Origin: Chelativorans alearensis
GTDB taxonomy: Bacteria; Pseudomonadota; Alphaproteobacteria; Rhizobiales; Rhizobiaceae
Length of the DNA: 64,000 nucleotides
Assembly: GCF_010993735.1 (NCBI RefSeq)
Contig: NZ_WQNI01000012.1
Location: 62,001 to 126,000 of the forward strand
Reading direction: 5' to 3'
In this document: piece by piece, positions 34,117 to 43,131 of the stretch
Layout: every line of letters begins with the position of its first letter
Numbering within the stretch: position 1 is the first letter of the stretch
Translations under genes and position numbers: made by a program
Notes under the pieces: model-generated
The model's input: the letters and a program-made list of their open reading frames with translations, nothing else
Told to the model about the DNA's origin: nothing
Database searches by the model: none

Positions 34117-35160
34117 ATGGCAATGGTGCAACCGAGCAAGCCCAGTCTGAAGAATGTGGCGCAGCGAGCGGAGGTTTCCGTCGCAACGGTATCCCGGATG
34201 CTGAATGGTTCGCTCGAGTTGCCGGATCAAACCCGGCAGCGGATCGAAGACGCCATTCGCGCGCTGAACTATCAGCCAAATCCCCACGCAAGGCGGCTCA
34301 GCCGCGGGCGTTCCGACACGATCGGCCTTGTTGTCCCCGACATTGCCAACCCCTTCTTCGCGATGCTGGTCGCCGCAGTAGAGGAGGCCGCGGACGAGCA
34401 GAAGCTGGCCTTGTCGCTCTACGCCACGCTCAACCGCCAGGGCCGGGAAGTGGCATATCTCGAATTGATCGAGCGCAACCATGTGGACGGTCTGATCTTC
34501 ATCACCAACCACCCTGACGACGGGAGTCTGGGAGACCTGATCAATCGCACGGGCAATGTGGTTGTCGTGGATGAAGACGTGCCAAATGCGCATGCGCCGA
34601 AGCTCTTCTGCGATAACGAGCAGGGTGGCCGCCTTGCAGGGGAACTGCTTGCCGAAAACGGTCACAGGAATGTGTTGTTTGTTGGCGGACCAGACCAAAT
34701 GATCAGCGCGCGCAGGCGCTACAAGGGACTCGCGGATTCGCTCAGCAATCATTTCAGGACCGAGATCCGGCCGCAGCGCTACGAGGGGGACTACACCGAG
34801 GCGTTCGGCCGTGAGGCGGCGCAGCGCTACATTGCGGAAGGCGCAGTTCCCACCGCCATATTCGCGAGTTCGGACGAAATAGCGATCGGTCTGATTGAGG
34901 TTCTGCGCGCCCAGGGCATATCCATTCCCGGAGACGTGTCGATCATCGGCTTCGACGATGTCGGGCCGCTCCACCTGTTTGCGCCGCCCTTGACCGCAAT
35001 ACGGCAGCCCGTCCGCTCCATCGGACGGCGCGCCCTGTCGCTACTCACCGAGACCGACTGGAAGACACGGGGCAATGTGCCCTCAGAAGAACTGCTTCCG
35101 GTCGAAATCGTCGTACGGGAATCCGTTGCCCCGTGCGCGAAACCCCAACCGCAGCGGTAA
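34117..35160 (+). CDS. LacI-family transcriptional regulator
   Basis: This 347-residue regulator has the LacI headpiece (SLKNVAQRAEVSVATVSRML at 9-28) and hinge helix (ALNYQPNPHARRLSRGRSDT). A type-1 periplasmic-binding-like sensor follows (GLVVPDIANPFFAMLVAAVE, FASSDEIAIGLIEVLRAQGI, IIGFDDVGPLHLFAPPLTAI). It is 19 bp upstream of the sugar-type ABC importer genes and is the evident local regulator. The inducer is presumably the transported compound or a breakdown product. Confidence 0.93.
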   Translation: MAMVQPSKPSLKNVAQRAEVSVATVSRMLNGSLELPDQTRQRIEDAIRALNYQPNPHARRLSRGRSDTIGLVVPDIANPFFAMLVAAVEEAADEQKLALSLYATLNRQGREVAYLELIERNHVDGLIFITNHPDDGSLGDLINRTGNVVVVDEDVPNAHAPKLFCDNEQGGRLAGELLAENGHRNVLFVGGPDQMISARRRYKGLADSLSNHFRTEIRPQRYEGDYTEAFGREAAQRYIAEGAVPTAIFASSDEIAIGLIEVLRAQGISIPGDVSIIGFDDVGPLHLFAPPLTAIRQPVRSIGRRALSLLTETDWKTRGNVPSEELLPVEIVVRESVAPCAKPQPQR

Positions 35161-35179
35161 ACCGAAAGAGGAGAACTCC

Positions 35180-36142
35180 ATGAACACGAAATTCACCCTC
35201 AGAAGACGCATGCTTTCTCTCGGGCTGGGCGCGGCCCTGACCCTGCCGCTCGGCATGGCCATCGCGAAAGCGCAGGATGAAAAGACCTTCGCCCTTGTCC
35301 AGATCAATCAGCAGGCGCTGTTCTTCAACCAGATGAACGAGGGCGCGCAGAAGGCGGCCGACGAGGCCGGCGTGAACCTGGTCATCTTCAACGCCAACAA
35401 CGACCCGGCGGCACAGAACAGCGCCATCGAGACCTACATCCAGCAGGGCGTTGACGGTCTGGCCGTGGTGGCAATCGACGTGAACGGCATCATGCCGGCG
35501 GTGAACCAGGCGGCCGAAGCCGGCATTCCCGTCGTGGCGATCGACGCGATCCTCCCGGATGACGGTCCGCAGAAGGCACAGATTGGCGTCGACAACGGCG
35601 CGGCGGGTGCCGACATGGCTACCTATTTCCTCGACTACGCAAAGGCCAATATGGGCGGCAAGGCCAAATACGGCGTTGTCGGTGCGCTCAACTCCTACAT
35701 CCAGAACGTTCGCCAGAAAGGCTTCGAGGACGTCGTCGATGCTGCCGACGGTATCGAGAAGGCTGGCGTCGTCGATGGCCAGAACATCCAGGACAATGCG
35801 CTCTCGGCCGCCGAGAACCTGATCACCGGCAATCCCGACATGAACGCGATCTATGCAACAGGCGAGCCGGCGCTGATGGGCGCAATCGCCGCCGTCGAAA
35901 GCCAGGGCAAGCAGGAAGACGTGAAGATCTTCGGCTGGGATCTGACCGCGCAGGCGATTGCCGGCATCGACGCGGGCTATGTCACCGCGGTGATCCAACA
36001 GGATCCGGCCGCGATGGGTGCCGCGGCAGTCGAAGCGCTCAACACGCTGGCCGGCGGCGGCGAGGTGGACAAGACCATCTCCGTGCCAGTGACCATCGTG
36101 ACCAAGGAGAATGTCGACCCCTACAGGGCGATCTTCCAGTGA
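35180..36142 (+). CDS. Sugar-type ABC importer substrate-binding protein (CUT2/RbsB-like)
   Basis: This 320-residue protein starts at ATG 35180 with GAGGAGAAC before it. The signal peptide (RRRMLSLGLGAALTLPLGMA, cleavage near AKAQDEK) is followed by a type-1 periplasmic-binding fold: FALVQINQQALFFNQMNEGA, IQQGVDGLAVVAIDVNGIMP and IYATGEPALMGAIAAVESQG. It delivers the ligand to the permease/ATPase encoded downstream with a 4-bp overlap. CUT2 proteins bind pentoses, inositols, autoinducer-2 and other polyols. The ligand cannot be deduced. Confidence 0.92.
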   Translation: MNTKFTLRRRMLSLGLGAALTLPLGMAIAKAQDEKTFALVQINQQALFFNQMNEGAQKAADEAGVNLVIFNANNDPAAQNSAIETYIQQGVDGLAVVAIDVNGIMPAVNQAAEAGIPVVAIDAILPDDGPQKAQIGVDNGAAGADMATYFLDYAKANMGGKAKYGVVGALNSYIQNVRQKGFEDVVDAADGIEKAGVVDGQNIQDNALSAAENLITGNPDMNAIYATGEPALMGAIAAVESQGKQEDVKIFGWDLTAQAIAGIDAGYVTAVIQQDPAAMGAAAVEALNTLAGGGEVDKTISVPVTIVTKENVDPYRAIFQ

Positions 36143-36960
36143 TGTCGGACAGACAGCAGGAAAACGCTGTCGCTGTCGGTTCCGGACGGGTCAACCCCGC
36201 CCGGAACGGCACGGCCAACGGCGGGCGGGTCCCGCGTATCGCTCTCAGGGACATACGCAAGAACTTCGGATCGCTCCAGGCATTGCGCGGCGTCGATCTG
36301 GACATCTATCCGGGAGAATGCCTGGGGCTGGTCGGCGACAACGCGGCCGGCAAATCGACGCTCACGAAAATCATCTCGGGAACCTATATTCCCGACGACG
36401 GAACGATGCATCTCGATGGCGAGCCGGTGCGCTTCAGCGGTCCGGCGGATGCCCGGCGACGCAACATCGAAATGGTGTTCCAGGATTTGAGCCTGTGCGA
36501 TCACATCGACGTGGCCGGCAACCTGTTTCTCGGTCGGGAGGTCACCAAGGGGCCGTTTCTCGACCGCAAGACGATGCTGTCGGAAGCGCGTAAGATGCTC
36601 GATGCGCTGGAGATCCGCATCCCCCGCCTGACCGGCAAGGTTGCGCAGCTCTCCGGCGGCCAGCGGCAGGCCATCGCCATTGCCCGCGCCGCTTCCTTCG
36701 ATCCCAAGGTGCTGATCATGGACGAGCCGACCTCGGCGCTCGCCGTGGCGGAGGTCGAGGCGGTCCTGTCGCTGATCAACCGCGTCAAGGCGACGGGGGT
36801 TTCCGTCATTCTCATCACGCACCGCCTGCAGGATCTGTTTCGCGTCTGCGACCGGATTGCCGTCATGTATGAGGGCACCAAGGTGGCGGAACGCTCGATC
36901 GCCGAAACCGATCTCGAGGATCTCGTCAAACTCATCGTCGGCGAAAAGGACGAAAGATGA
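36139..36960 (+). CDS. Sugar-type ABC importer ATPase, single nucleotide-binding domain
   Basis: This 273-residue protein has Walker A GDNAAGKST (about 74-82), signature LSGGQRQAIAIARA, Walker B VLIMDEPTSALAV and H-loop LITHRLQDLF. Unlike RbsA it has one ATPase domain, as in the FrcA group of rhizobia. The N-terminal 30 residues are polar and outside the fold. It overlaps both neighbours by 4 bp (ATGA), so translation of the importer genes is coupled. Confidence 0.93.
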   Translation: MMSDRQQENAVAVGSGRVNPARNGTANGGRVPRIALRDIRKNFGSLQALRGVDLDIYPGECLGLVGDNAAGKSTLTKIISGTYIPDDGTMHLDGEPVRFSGPADARRRNIEMVFQDLSLCDHIDVAGNLFLGREVTKGPFLDRKTMLSEARKMLDALEIRIPRLTGKVAQLSGGQRQAIAIARAASFDPKVLIMDEPTSALAVAEVEAVLSLINRVKATGVSVILITHRLQDLFRVCDRIAVMYEGTKVAERSIAETDLEDLVKLIVGEKDER

Positions 36961-37967
36961 CCGCCTATACCGAACGAGGCCAGGGCTCCCCATGGGCAGA
37001 CTTCCTGTCGGAACAGGCCCAGGTACTCTCGATCGCTTTCTTCTTCCTGGTCTGCGTCGTGTTTTTCGCGGTGACGACCGACACCTTCATGACGCTCGGC
37101 AACCAGTTGAACGTGATCCGGCAGGCAGCACCCATCCTCATTGTCGCCGTGGCCATGACATTCGTCATCATCACCGGCGGCATCGACCTTTCGGTCGGCT
37201 CGCAGGTGGCGCTGGTGAATGCCGTTGCCGCCATTACGCTCGCTGCGGGGCTGCCCTGGCCCGTGGTCGTCGTGGCGATGCTGTGTTTCGGCGCGCTGAT
37301 CGGTCTCGGCCAGGGCTGGTTCGTCGCCTATCAGGGCATACCGGCCTTCATCGTCACGCTTGCCGGACTGTCCATGCTGCGGGGCATCGCGCTCTACCTG
37401 ACGCAGGGCTATTCGATTCCCATCAAGGGCGTGCCGGGCTTCTTCGCCCTCGGGCGTGGCGAACTCTTCGGCATCCCCGTGCCGGCTCTTATCGCGATCG
37501 CCGTTGCCATACTGGGCTATGTGGTGATCACCTCCACCCGCTATGGGCGCCAGGTGGTCGCGGTGGGCTCCAACATGGAGGCGGCGCGCCGCGTCGGCAT
37601 GCCGGCCCGCTGGGCAATTGCTTCGGTCTATGTGGTGGCCGGCGTCGCATCTGCCTTGGCCGGTCTCCTGATCGCCGCGCGCCTGGGGTCCGGTTCGTCC
37701 AATGCGGCCGTCGGCTTCGAGCTTCAGGTGATCGCTGCCGTCGTGCTTGGCGGAACCTCGCTGATGGGCGGGCGGGGCACCATCGTCGGGACCATTCTCG
37801 GCACGCTCACCATTGCGGTGATCGGCAACGGGCTGATCCTGATGCACATCTCGCCGTTCTTCACGCAGATCGTCACCGGTGCGATCATCCTGATCGCCAT
37901 CTGGCTGAACACGCGCATCTTCACGGCCAATTTCCGCTTCGGATTCGCAAGGGGAAACAGGCCATGA
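36957..37967 (+). CDS. Sugar-type ABC importer permease (RbsC-like)
   Basis: This 336-residue membrane protein has about ten hydrophobic segments and the RbsC-family block TGGIDLSVGSQVALVNAVAA (about 79-98). The loop TSTRYGRQVVAVGSNMEAAR and AAVVLGGTSLMGGRGTIVGT near the end complete the CUT2 pattern. It overlaps the next gene, the phosphotriesterase-like hydrolase, by 4 bp, which ties transport to catabolism. Confidence 0.93.
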   Translation: MTAYTERGQGSPWADFLSEQAQVLSIAFFFLVCVVFFAVTTDTFMTLGNQLNVIRQAAPILIVAVAMTFVIITGGIDLSVGSQVALVNAVAAITLAAGLPWPVVVVAMLCFGALIGLGQGWFVAYQGIPAFIVTLAGLSMLRGIALYLTQGYSIPIKGVPGFFALGRGELFGIPVPALIAIAVAILGYVVITSTRYGRQVVAVGSNMEAARRVGMPARWAIASVYVVAGVASALAGLLIAARLGSGSSNAAVGFELQVIAAVVLGGTSLMGGRGTIVGTILGTLTIAVIGNGLILMHISPFFTQIVTGAIILIAIWLNTRIFTANFRFGFARGNRP

Positions 37968-39028
37968 CCGACGAGCGTTCTGAAGCCCATGTGGGGTCCG
38001 GAAAGGTAATGACGGTGGCCGGCGACATCCCGGTCGAAAGGCTCGGCATCACGCTGATGCACGAGCACATCCTGAACGACTGCCGGTGCTGGTGGAACGA
38101 GCCCAAGGAACCGGAGCGTCGCTATCTGGCCGACCAACCGGTCAGCATCGAGATACTCTCGGAACTGCGCCAGGATCCATTCGTCAACAAGCACAATATC
38201 GCGCTGGACGACGAGACGCTGGCGATCGAGGAACTGCTTCGGTTCGCAGAGGCGGGCGGGCATACGGTCGTGGACCCAACCTGCCGCGGCATTGGGCGCG
38301 ATCCGCTTGCCTTGCAGCGGATATCGGCGGCGACCGGCCTTCAGATCGTGATGGGGGCGGGCTATTACCTGCAATCCTCGCATCCGCCGGAGGTTGCCGG
38401 CATGTCGGCGGACGATATCGCAGACCAGATCGTCGGTGAGGCGCTGGAGGGCGTCGACGGAACCGGAGTGCGCATCGGTCTCATCGGCGAGATCGGCGTT
38501 TCGTCCGATTTCACCGGCGACGAGGAGACATCCCTGCGCGGTGCCGCGCGGGCTCAAGTGCGCACCGGCCTGCCGCTGATGGTGCATCTGCCAGGCTGGT
38601 TCCGGCTTGGCCACAAGGTGCTCGATATCGCCGCGGAGGAGGGCGCGGATCTGCGCCACACGGTGCTTTGCCACATGAACCCCTCGCACGACGACCTCGC
38701 CTATCAGAGCGAATTGGCGGCGCGCGGCGCCTTCATCGAGTACGACATGATCGGCATGGATTTCTTCTATGCGGATCAGCAGGTGCAGTGCCCGAGCGAT
38801 GAAGAAGTGGCGCGCGCCATCGTCCGGCTGATCGAGGCGGGACATCTCGACCGCATCCTGCTGTCGCATGACGTGTTCCTGAAAATGATGCTGACCCGCT
38901 ACGGCGGCAATGGCTACGCCTTCGTGCTGCGCCATTTCCTGCCCCGGCTCATGCGCCATGGCGTCGACAAGGCGGCGCTGGAAACGCTGATGCGCGGCAA
39001 TCCGATGCGTGTCTTTCACGCCGGCTGA
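37964..39028 (+). CDS. Phosphotriesterase-family metal hydrolase (Php-like)
   Basis: This 354-residue amidohydrolase-superfamily protein has the binuclear-site ligands in order: MHEHILND (HxH), GEIGVSSDF (Glu as bridging ligand, instead of the carboxylated Lys of true phosphotriesterase), MVHLPGW, LCHMNPSHDD and LLSHDVF (final Asp). Glu at the bridge is the Php/lactonase-like type, so lactone hydrolysis is more likely than phosphotriester cleavage. The start ATG 37964 overlaps the permease stop (ATGA). A cytoplasmic enzyme, it would open a lactone derived from the imported compound (inference). Confidence 0.88.
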   Translation: MTDERSEAHVGSGKVMTVAGDIPVERLGITLMHEHILNDCRCWWNEPKEPERRYLADQPVSIEILSELRQDPFVNKHNIALDDETLAIEELLRFAEAGGHTVVDPTCRGIGRDPLALQRISAATGLQIVMGAGYYLQSSHPPEVAGMSADDIADQIVGEALEGVDGTGVRIGLIGEIGVSSDFTGDEETSLRGAARAQVRTGLPLMVHLPGWFRLGHKVLDIAAEEGADLRHTVLCHMNPSHDDLAYQSELAARGAFIEYDMIGMDFFYADQQVQCPSDEEVARAIVRLIEAGHLDRILLSHDVFLKMMLTRYGGNGYAFVLRHFLPRLMRHGVDKAALETLMRGNPMRVFHAG

Positions 39029-39064
39029 GGCTGGCCCATTCCTGGGAAAAAAAGAGAAAATGCA

Positions 39065-39841
39065 ATGACGAAAAAAGTGCTTCTCGTGGGCGAAAGCTGG
39101 TTCAGTTCGGCGACCCATTTCAAGGGCTTCGACCAGTTTGGAAGCGTAACCTTTCACCTGGGCGCCGAACCACTGGTGAAGGCGCTGGAAGGCAGCGAAT
39201 ATGAGCTTACCTACATGCCGGCGCACGAGGCGGTGGAGAAATTCCCATTCGAGATGAGTGGCCTCGACGCTTACGACGCCATCATCCTGTCGGACATCGG
39301 CGCCAATTCGCTCCTCCTGCCGCCGGCCGTCTGGCTTCACTCACGCACAGTCCCGAACCGTCTGAAACTCATCCGCAGCTGGGTCGAAAAGGGCGGCAGC
39401 CTGTTGATGGTGGGCGGCTACTTCTCGTTCCAGGGCATCGACGGCAAGGCACGCTGGCGGCGCACGCCGGTCGAGGATGTGCTGCCGGTGACCTGTCTTC
39501 CCTATGACGACCGCTTGGAAATCCCCGAAGGAACGGTTCCCGACATCGTGCTTTCCAATCACGCTACCATTGCGGGCCTGGAGGGCGAGTGGCCGGTGCT
39601 GCTCGGCGTCAACGAAGTGGAACTGCGTGACCGCGACGATGTCGAGCTTGTCGCTCGGCTGCCGGAGGACCAGGGCGGGCATCCGCTGCTCGTCACCGGC
39701 CGCTACGGCAAGGGGCGCTCTGCGGTCTGGACCTCCGACATCGGCCCGCACTGGCTATCGCCCGCCTTCTGCGAATGGAAAGGCTACGGCATTCTCTGGA
39801 AGAATATCCTGGGCTGGCTCACGGAAACGGCCGGGCGCTAA
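39065..39841 (+). CDS. ThuA/GATase1-like protein of unknown function
   Basis: This 258-residue cytoplasmic protein starts KKVLLVGESWFSSATHFKGF. Segments IILSDIGANSLLLP, SWVEKGGSLLMVGGYFSFQG and RYGKGRSAVWTSDIGPHWLS belong to the glutamine-amidotransferase-like/ThuA fold, but the catalytic Cys-His pair of amidotransferases is not evident. ThuA relatives act on sugars or in trehalose catabolism in rhizobia. It follows the hydrolase by 36 bp and is convergent (20-bp gap) with the PfkB kinase gene. Function unknown. Confidence 0.8.
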   Translation: MTKKVLLVGESWFSSATHFKGFDQFGSVTFHLGAEPLVKALEGSEYELTYMPAHEAVEKFPFEMSGLDAYDAIILSDIGANSLLLPPAVWLHSRTVPNRLKLIRSWVEKGGSLLMVGGYFSFQGIDGKARWRRTPVEDVLPVTCLPYDDRLEIPEGTVPDIVLSNHATIAGLEGEWPVLLGVNEVELRDRDDVELVARLPEDQGGHPLLVTGRYGKGRSAVWTSDIGPHWLSPAFCEWKGYGILWKNILGWLTETAGR

Positions 39842-39861
39842 TGAGCGCCGGTCGACCGGTC

Positions 39862-40761
39862 TCAGCCGGCGGCGAGGATGGCTCGCAACTCGCCGGCGGA
39901 GGGAAACGCCGAATGCGTGCCGCGGCGGCTGACGGTGATTGCCGCGGCCTTGCCGGCGTCGCTGATCGCGCGCCGGTCGAGCGTCGTTGCGCGCAGGACG
40001 GCCGAAGCAAGCGCCACGGCCATGAATGTGTCACCGGCCCCGGTCGTATCCACCACGTCGCATTCCATGCCCGGCACATGCAGAGCGCTTTCCGCATCCA
40101 CCAGAAGCGCGCCATTCGCGCCAAGCGTTACCACGACGCTGCGCACGCCTTGGGCGATCAGCCGCCTGGCGGCCTTGGCGTCGTCGTCGGCGGTCAGTGC
40201 CCGTGCTTCGCCCTGGTTGAGGAAGGCAATGTCGATGAGCGGCCACAGCCCGCCGAAATAAGGCCTGAGCGGCGACGGATTGATTGCCGTCGTCATGCCC
40301 TTTTCGCGCGCCGCCCCGAGCGTTGCGGTTGCGGTCTCCTCGCTAAGATTGCCCTGCAGGATCGCAATATCCCCGGCGGCGGCCTCGTTCAGCCCGGCAT
40401 GCACCTTGGCGGCACTCAAATGGCTGGCGCAGTCGGTGGTGGTGACGATAGCGTTCTCCCCGTCCGGTGTGGTGAGGATCGTCGAGAAATCGCTGGCACG
40501 GCCGTCGAGCTGGATCAAATGGCAGGCAACGGGCTCGTAGCTGAGCTGCTCGCGGATCGTGGCGGCGCGGAAATCATCTCCGATGGCCGCCACGAGCGTT
40601 GTCGGCACGCCGCAGCGCGCCATGACGATCGCCTGGTTGCAGCCTTTGCCGCCCAGGCCCCGCCCCGTCTGCGCGCCGAGGATCGAAGCGCCAGGCTGCG
40701 GCCAGTCGTCGATGGCGATGGTTTCGTCGACGGTGACATTGCCGATCACAAACGCCTGCAT
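39862..40761 (-). CDS. PfkB-family carbohydrate kinase (ribokinase-like)
   Basis: This 299-residue kinase has the N-terminal motif GRGLGGKGCNQAIVMARCGV (about 34-53) and the C-terminal signature DVVDTTGAGDTFMAVALASA with the catalytic Asp (about 242-261). It phosphorylates a sugar or nucleoside-like alcohol with ATP. It stands alone on the minus strand inside a plus-strand cluster, convergent with the ThuA-like gene (20 bp) and divergent from the BtpA gene with only 25 bp between starts. The plus-strand promoter for BtpA-TenA must therefore overlap the pfkB 5' region. Confidence 0.92.
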   Translation of the reverse strand: MQAFVIGNVTVDETIAIDDWPQPGASILGAQTGRGLGGKGCNQAIVMARCGVPTTLVAAIGDDFRAATIREQLSYEPVACHLIQLDGRASDFSTILTTPDGENAIVTTTDCASHLSAAKVHAGLNEAAAGDIAILQGNLSEETATATLGAAREKGMTTAINPSPLRPYFGGLWPLIDIAFLNQGEARALTADDDAKAARRLIAQGVRSVVVTLGANGALLVDAESALHVPGMECDVVDTTGAGDTFMAVALASAVLRATTLDRRAISDAGKAAAITVSRRGTHSAFPSAGELRAILAAG

Positions 40762-40786
40762 AACGTGCTTTCAAAAGGGTGACACA

Positions 40787-41629
40787 ATGACACAGATAGC
40801 GAATACGTCCTCAAACGCCATAAGAGACATATTCGGGACTGGCAAGGTTCTGATCGGGATGATCCATTGCCCTGCCTTTCCCGGTGCGCCCCGCTATGCC
40901 GGCGGCGGCACGGACGCGATCTATGATGCCTGCATGCGCGACGCAGAGGCGCTGGTCGAGGGCGGCATGCATGGCCTGGTGATCGAGAACCATGGTGATA
41001 TCCCGTTCTCGAAACCGGAGGATATCGGGCATGAAACAGCGGCCTTCATGTCCGTCGTGACAGATCGAATCAATCGCGCTTTCAGCGTGCCGCTCGGTGT
41101 GAATGTCCTGGCCAATGCCCCGATCCCGGCCTTTGCAATCGCCATGGCGGGCAGCGCCAAGTTCATCCGGGTAAACCAGTGGGCCAACGCCTATGTCGCC
41201 AATGAAGGATTCATGGAAGGCCGCGCGGCCGAGGCGATGCGCTATCGCTCGCTCCTGCGGGCCGAGCACGTCAAGGTCTTTGCCGACAGCCACGTGAAGC
41301 ATGGCAGCCACGCCATCGTTGCCGACCGTTCGATCACGGAACTGACACGCGATCTCGCCTTCTTCGATGCGGATGTCGTCATCGCCACCGGTCAGCGGAC
41401 CGGGAATACGGCCACCATCGAGGAAATCGATGAGATTGGTTCGGCCACGGATTTGCCGGTGCTGGTCGGTTCGGGCGTGACCAGGGACAACATTGCCGAG
41501 ATCCTCAAGCGCACAAGCGGTGTCATCGTCGCATCTTCTCTCAAGGAAGGTGGAGTCTGGTGGAACCCGGTGGATGTCGAGCGGGTGCGCATTTTCCGAG
41601 CGGCAGCCGAGCCCGCGCTGGAGGCCTGA
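40787..41629 (+). CDS. BtpA/SgcQ-family protein
   Basis: This 280-residue TIM-barrel-like protein starts at ATG 40787 with AAAAGGG upstream. Family text: LIGMIHCPAFPGAPRY, EALVEGGMHGLVIENHGDIP, LGVNVLANAPIPAFAIAMAG, KFIRVNQWANAYVANEGFME and LVGSGVTRDNIAEILKRTSG. SgcQ belongs to a poorly understood E. coli sugar operon, and BtpA was linked to photosystem I assembly; the enzymatic reaction is not established. Its place next to a kinase, a lactonase-like hydrolase and a TenA protein makes it part of a catabolic route. It is 3 bp before the next gene. Confidence 0.9.
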   Translation: MTQIANTSSNAIRDIFGTGKVLIGMIHCPAFPGAPRYAGGGTDAIYDACMRDAEALVEGGMHGLVIENHGDIPFSKPEDIGHETAAFMSVVTDRINRAFSVPLGVNVLANAPIPAFAIAMAGSAKFIRVNQWANAYVANEGFMEGRAAEAMRYRSLLRAEHVKVFADSHVKHGSHAIVADRSITELTRDLAFFDADVVIATGQRTGNTATIEEIDEIGSATDLPVLVGSGVTRDNIAEILKRTSGVIVASSLKEGGVWWNPVDVERVRIFRAAAEPALEA

Positions 41630-41632
41630 CGC

Positions 41633-42289
41633 GTGGCTGCCGAAACGCTCAGCGGGCAGATGCTGCGCGAGAATGCTGCGGTATTCGAGGCGATGGTCAA
41701 CCACCGCTTCGTGCGGGAAATCGAGCAGGATCGTTTGGATGCACGGGTCTTCGATCGCTACCTCGTCTACGAGGGCGCATTCGTGGAGACGGCCATTTCA
41801 ATCTTCGCCTACGCGGCGGCGAAGGCGGAAACGATCGCGCAGAAACGTTGGCTGATTGCTGTTCTGGACGTGCTGGCAAACCAGCAAATCGCATATTTCG
41901 AGCGAACCTTTACCGCGCGCGGCATCGATCCGTCCTGCCATATCCCGAACTGGTCCGAGACGGAAGCATTTCGCGCGGGCATGCTCGATATAGCCCGAAA
42001 GGGCACGTTTCTGGACATCGTGGCGGCGATGTTCGCGGCCGAATGGATGTACTGGACATGGTCGAAACGCGCCGCCGTGACCGCGATATCGGACCCGCTT
42101 GTGCGGGAATGGGTGGAGATGCACGCAAACGAGACCTTTGCCGCTCAGGCCCTTTGGCTCAAAGCGCAACTGGATGAGGCGGGCGAGACGCTGCTTCCTG
42201 CGGAACGATCCCGGTTGAGCGGGATCTTCGGCGGTGTGCAACGGCTCGAAATCGCCTTTCACGATGCGCCATACGACAGGAGCAAATAA
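41633..42289 (+). CDS. TenA/PqqC-superfamily protein without active-site cysteine
   Basis: This 218-residue all-helical protein starts at GTG three bases after BtpA. TenA-like helices: HRFVREIEQDRLDARVFDRY, LVYEGAFVETAISIFAYAAA and MFAAEWMYWTWSKRA. In TenA_C the last of these would carry the catalytic Cys; here Ala-Glu-Trp resembles the TenA_E class, which lacks it. TenA_E proteins act on formyl-aminopyrimidine in thiamin salvage together with an M20-type deformylase, and an M20 gene follows here. That pairing is suggestive only, because the transporter is of sugar type. Confidence 0.82.
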   Translation: MAAETLSGQMLRENAAVFEAMVNHRFVREIEQDRLDARVFDRYLVYEGAFVETAISIFAYAAAKAETIAQKRWLIAVLDVLANQQIAYFERTFTARGIDPSCHIPNWSETEAFRAGMLDIARKGTFLDIVAAMFAAEWMYWTWSKRAAVTAISDPLVREWVEMHANETFAAQALWLKAQLDEAGETLLPAERSRLSGIFGGVQRLEIAFHDAPYDRSK

Positions 42290-42309
42290 TCCCATGCAGG
42301 TGGAGATCA

Positions 42310-43131
42310 ATGCGCTTGCTCGAGCGCATCGACGAATTCGCGCGCATCGGAGCAACGCCGGCTGGCGTGAACCGCCAAGCGCTTTCGGGAGAGGATCGTC
42401 AGGCGCGTTGCCTGTTGGCCAGCTATGCCAAGGCGTGCGGATTTCGTGTGTTCCAGGATCCGATGGCCAACCTCTTCGTGCGCCATGAAGGGCGTTCTCC
42501 CGAACGCGCCCCTTTCCTGATTGGAAGCCACCTGGACAGCCAGCCGACCGGAGGCCGGTTCGATGGGGCTCTGGGAGTCCTTGCCGCGTTCGAGGTGATG
42601 GAGAGCCTTGAGGATGCGCGGGTGGAAACCGATCTGCCCGTGGAAGTCGTTGCCTGGACAAACGAAGAAGGCAGCCGCTTCGCCCGGAACCATGGGGTCC
42701 ATGGCGTTTTCCCTGGAGCATATACCGCCGGAGGGGAATGGTTTGTGTGGGACGGCGCATCCTTTGCCGACGAAGTGAACGCGACGCTAGATGCACTGAA
42801 GGGCGTCGAAATGCGCAGCTCGGCTTTCCGATCTCAGGCTATCTGGAACTCCACATCAAGCAGGGACCGGCGCTCGAACGCGAGGGAATCCCGATCGGCA
42901 TCGTCCATGGGATTCAGGGCACACGATGGCTTGAGGTTGTCCTGAGGGGGCAGGCCGCGCATGCCGACACCACGGCGCTCGCCTTTCGCCGCGACCCGAT
43001 GGTCGCCGCCACGGTCGCGCTCGACAGGTTGTACGAGAGCACAATACCGGAGGACGAGCATGCTCGCTTTACGGTCGGGCGCTTCGGCCTCGAGCCGGGA
43101 TCGATCAACGCCATTCCGGAAACGGTGACGG
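42310..43131 (+). pseudogene. M20-family amidohydrolase (hydantoinase/carbamoylase type), frameshifted and cut
   Basis: Metal motifs are intact: LIGSHLDSQPTGGRFDGALG (HxD and Asp) and WTNEEGSRFARNHGVHGVFP (Glu-Glu). At about 42815-42830 the frame shifts by one base and continues as LGFPISGYLELHIKQGPALE, IPIGIVHGIQGTRWLEVVLR and AAHADTTALAFRRDPMVAAT to NAIPETV at 43128. There the sequence changes directly into a VOC protein, and about 100 C-terminal residues are missing. Related enzymes hydrolyse carbamoyl, ureido or formyl groups (allantoate, N-carbamoyl amino acids, formyl-aminopyrimidine). Confidence 0.88.

Noticed and set aside
33593-34291. Minus-strand frame containing AESQKWERRRQKATKYNEAF, also found in the other repeat-1 copies
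   Set aside because: The shared part is only about 33 codons, is joined to different sequence in each copy and has no own start; treated as a repeat, not as a gene.
37724-39340. Long minus-strand open frame opposite the phosphotriesterase-like and ThuA-like genes
   Set aside because: Antisense to well-supported genes and rich in His/Arg/Asp without motifs; a shadow frame. The same holds for 36501-37847 opposite the ABC genes.
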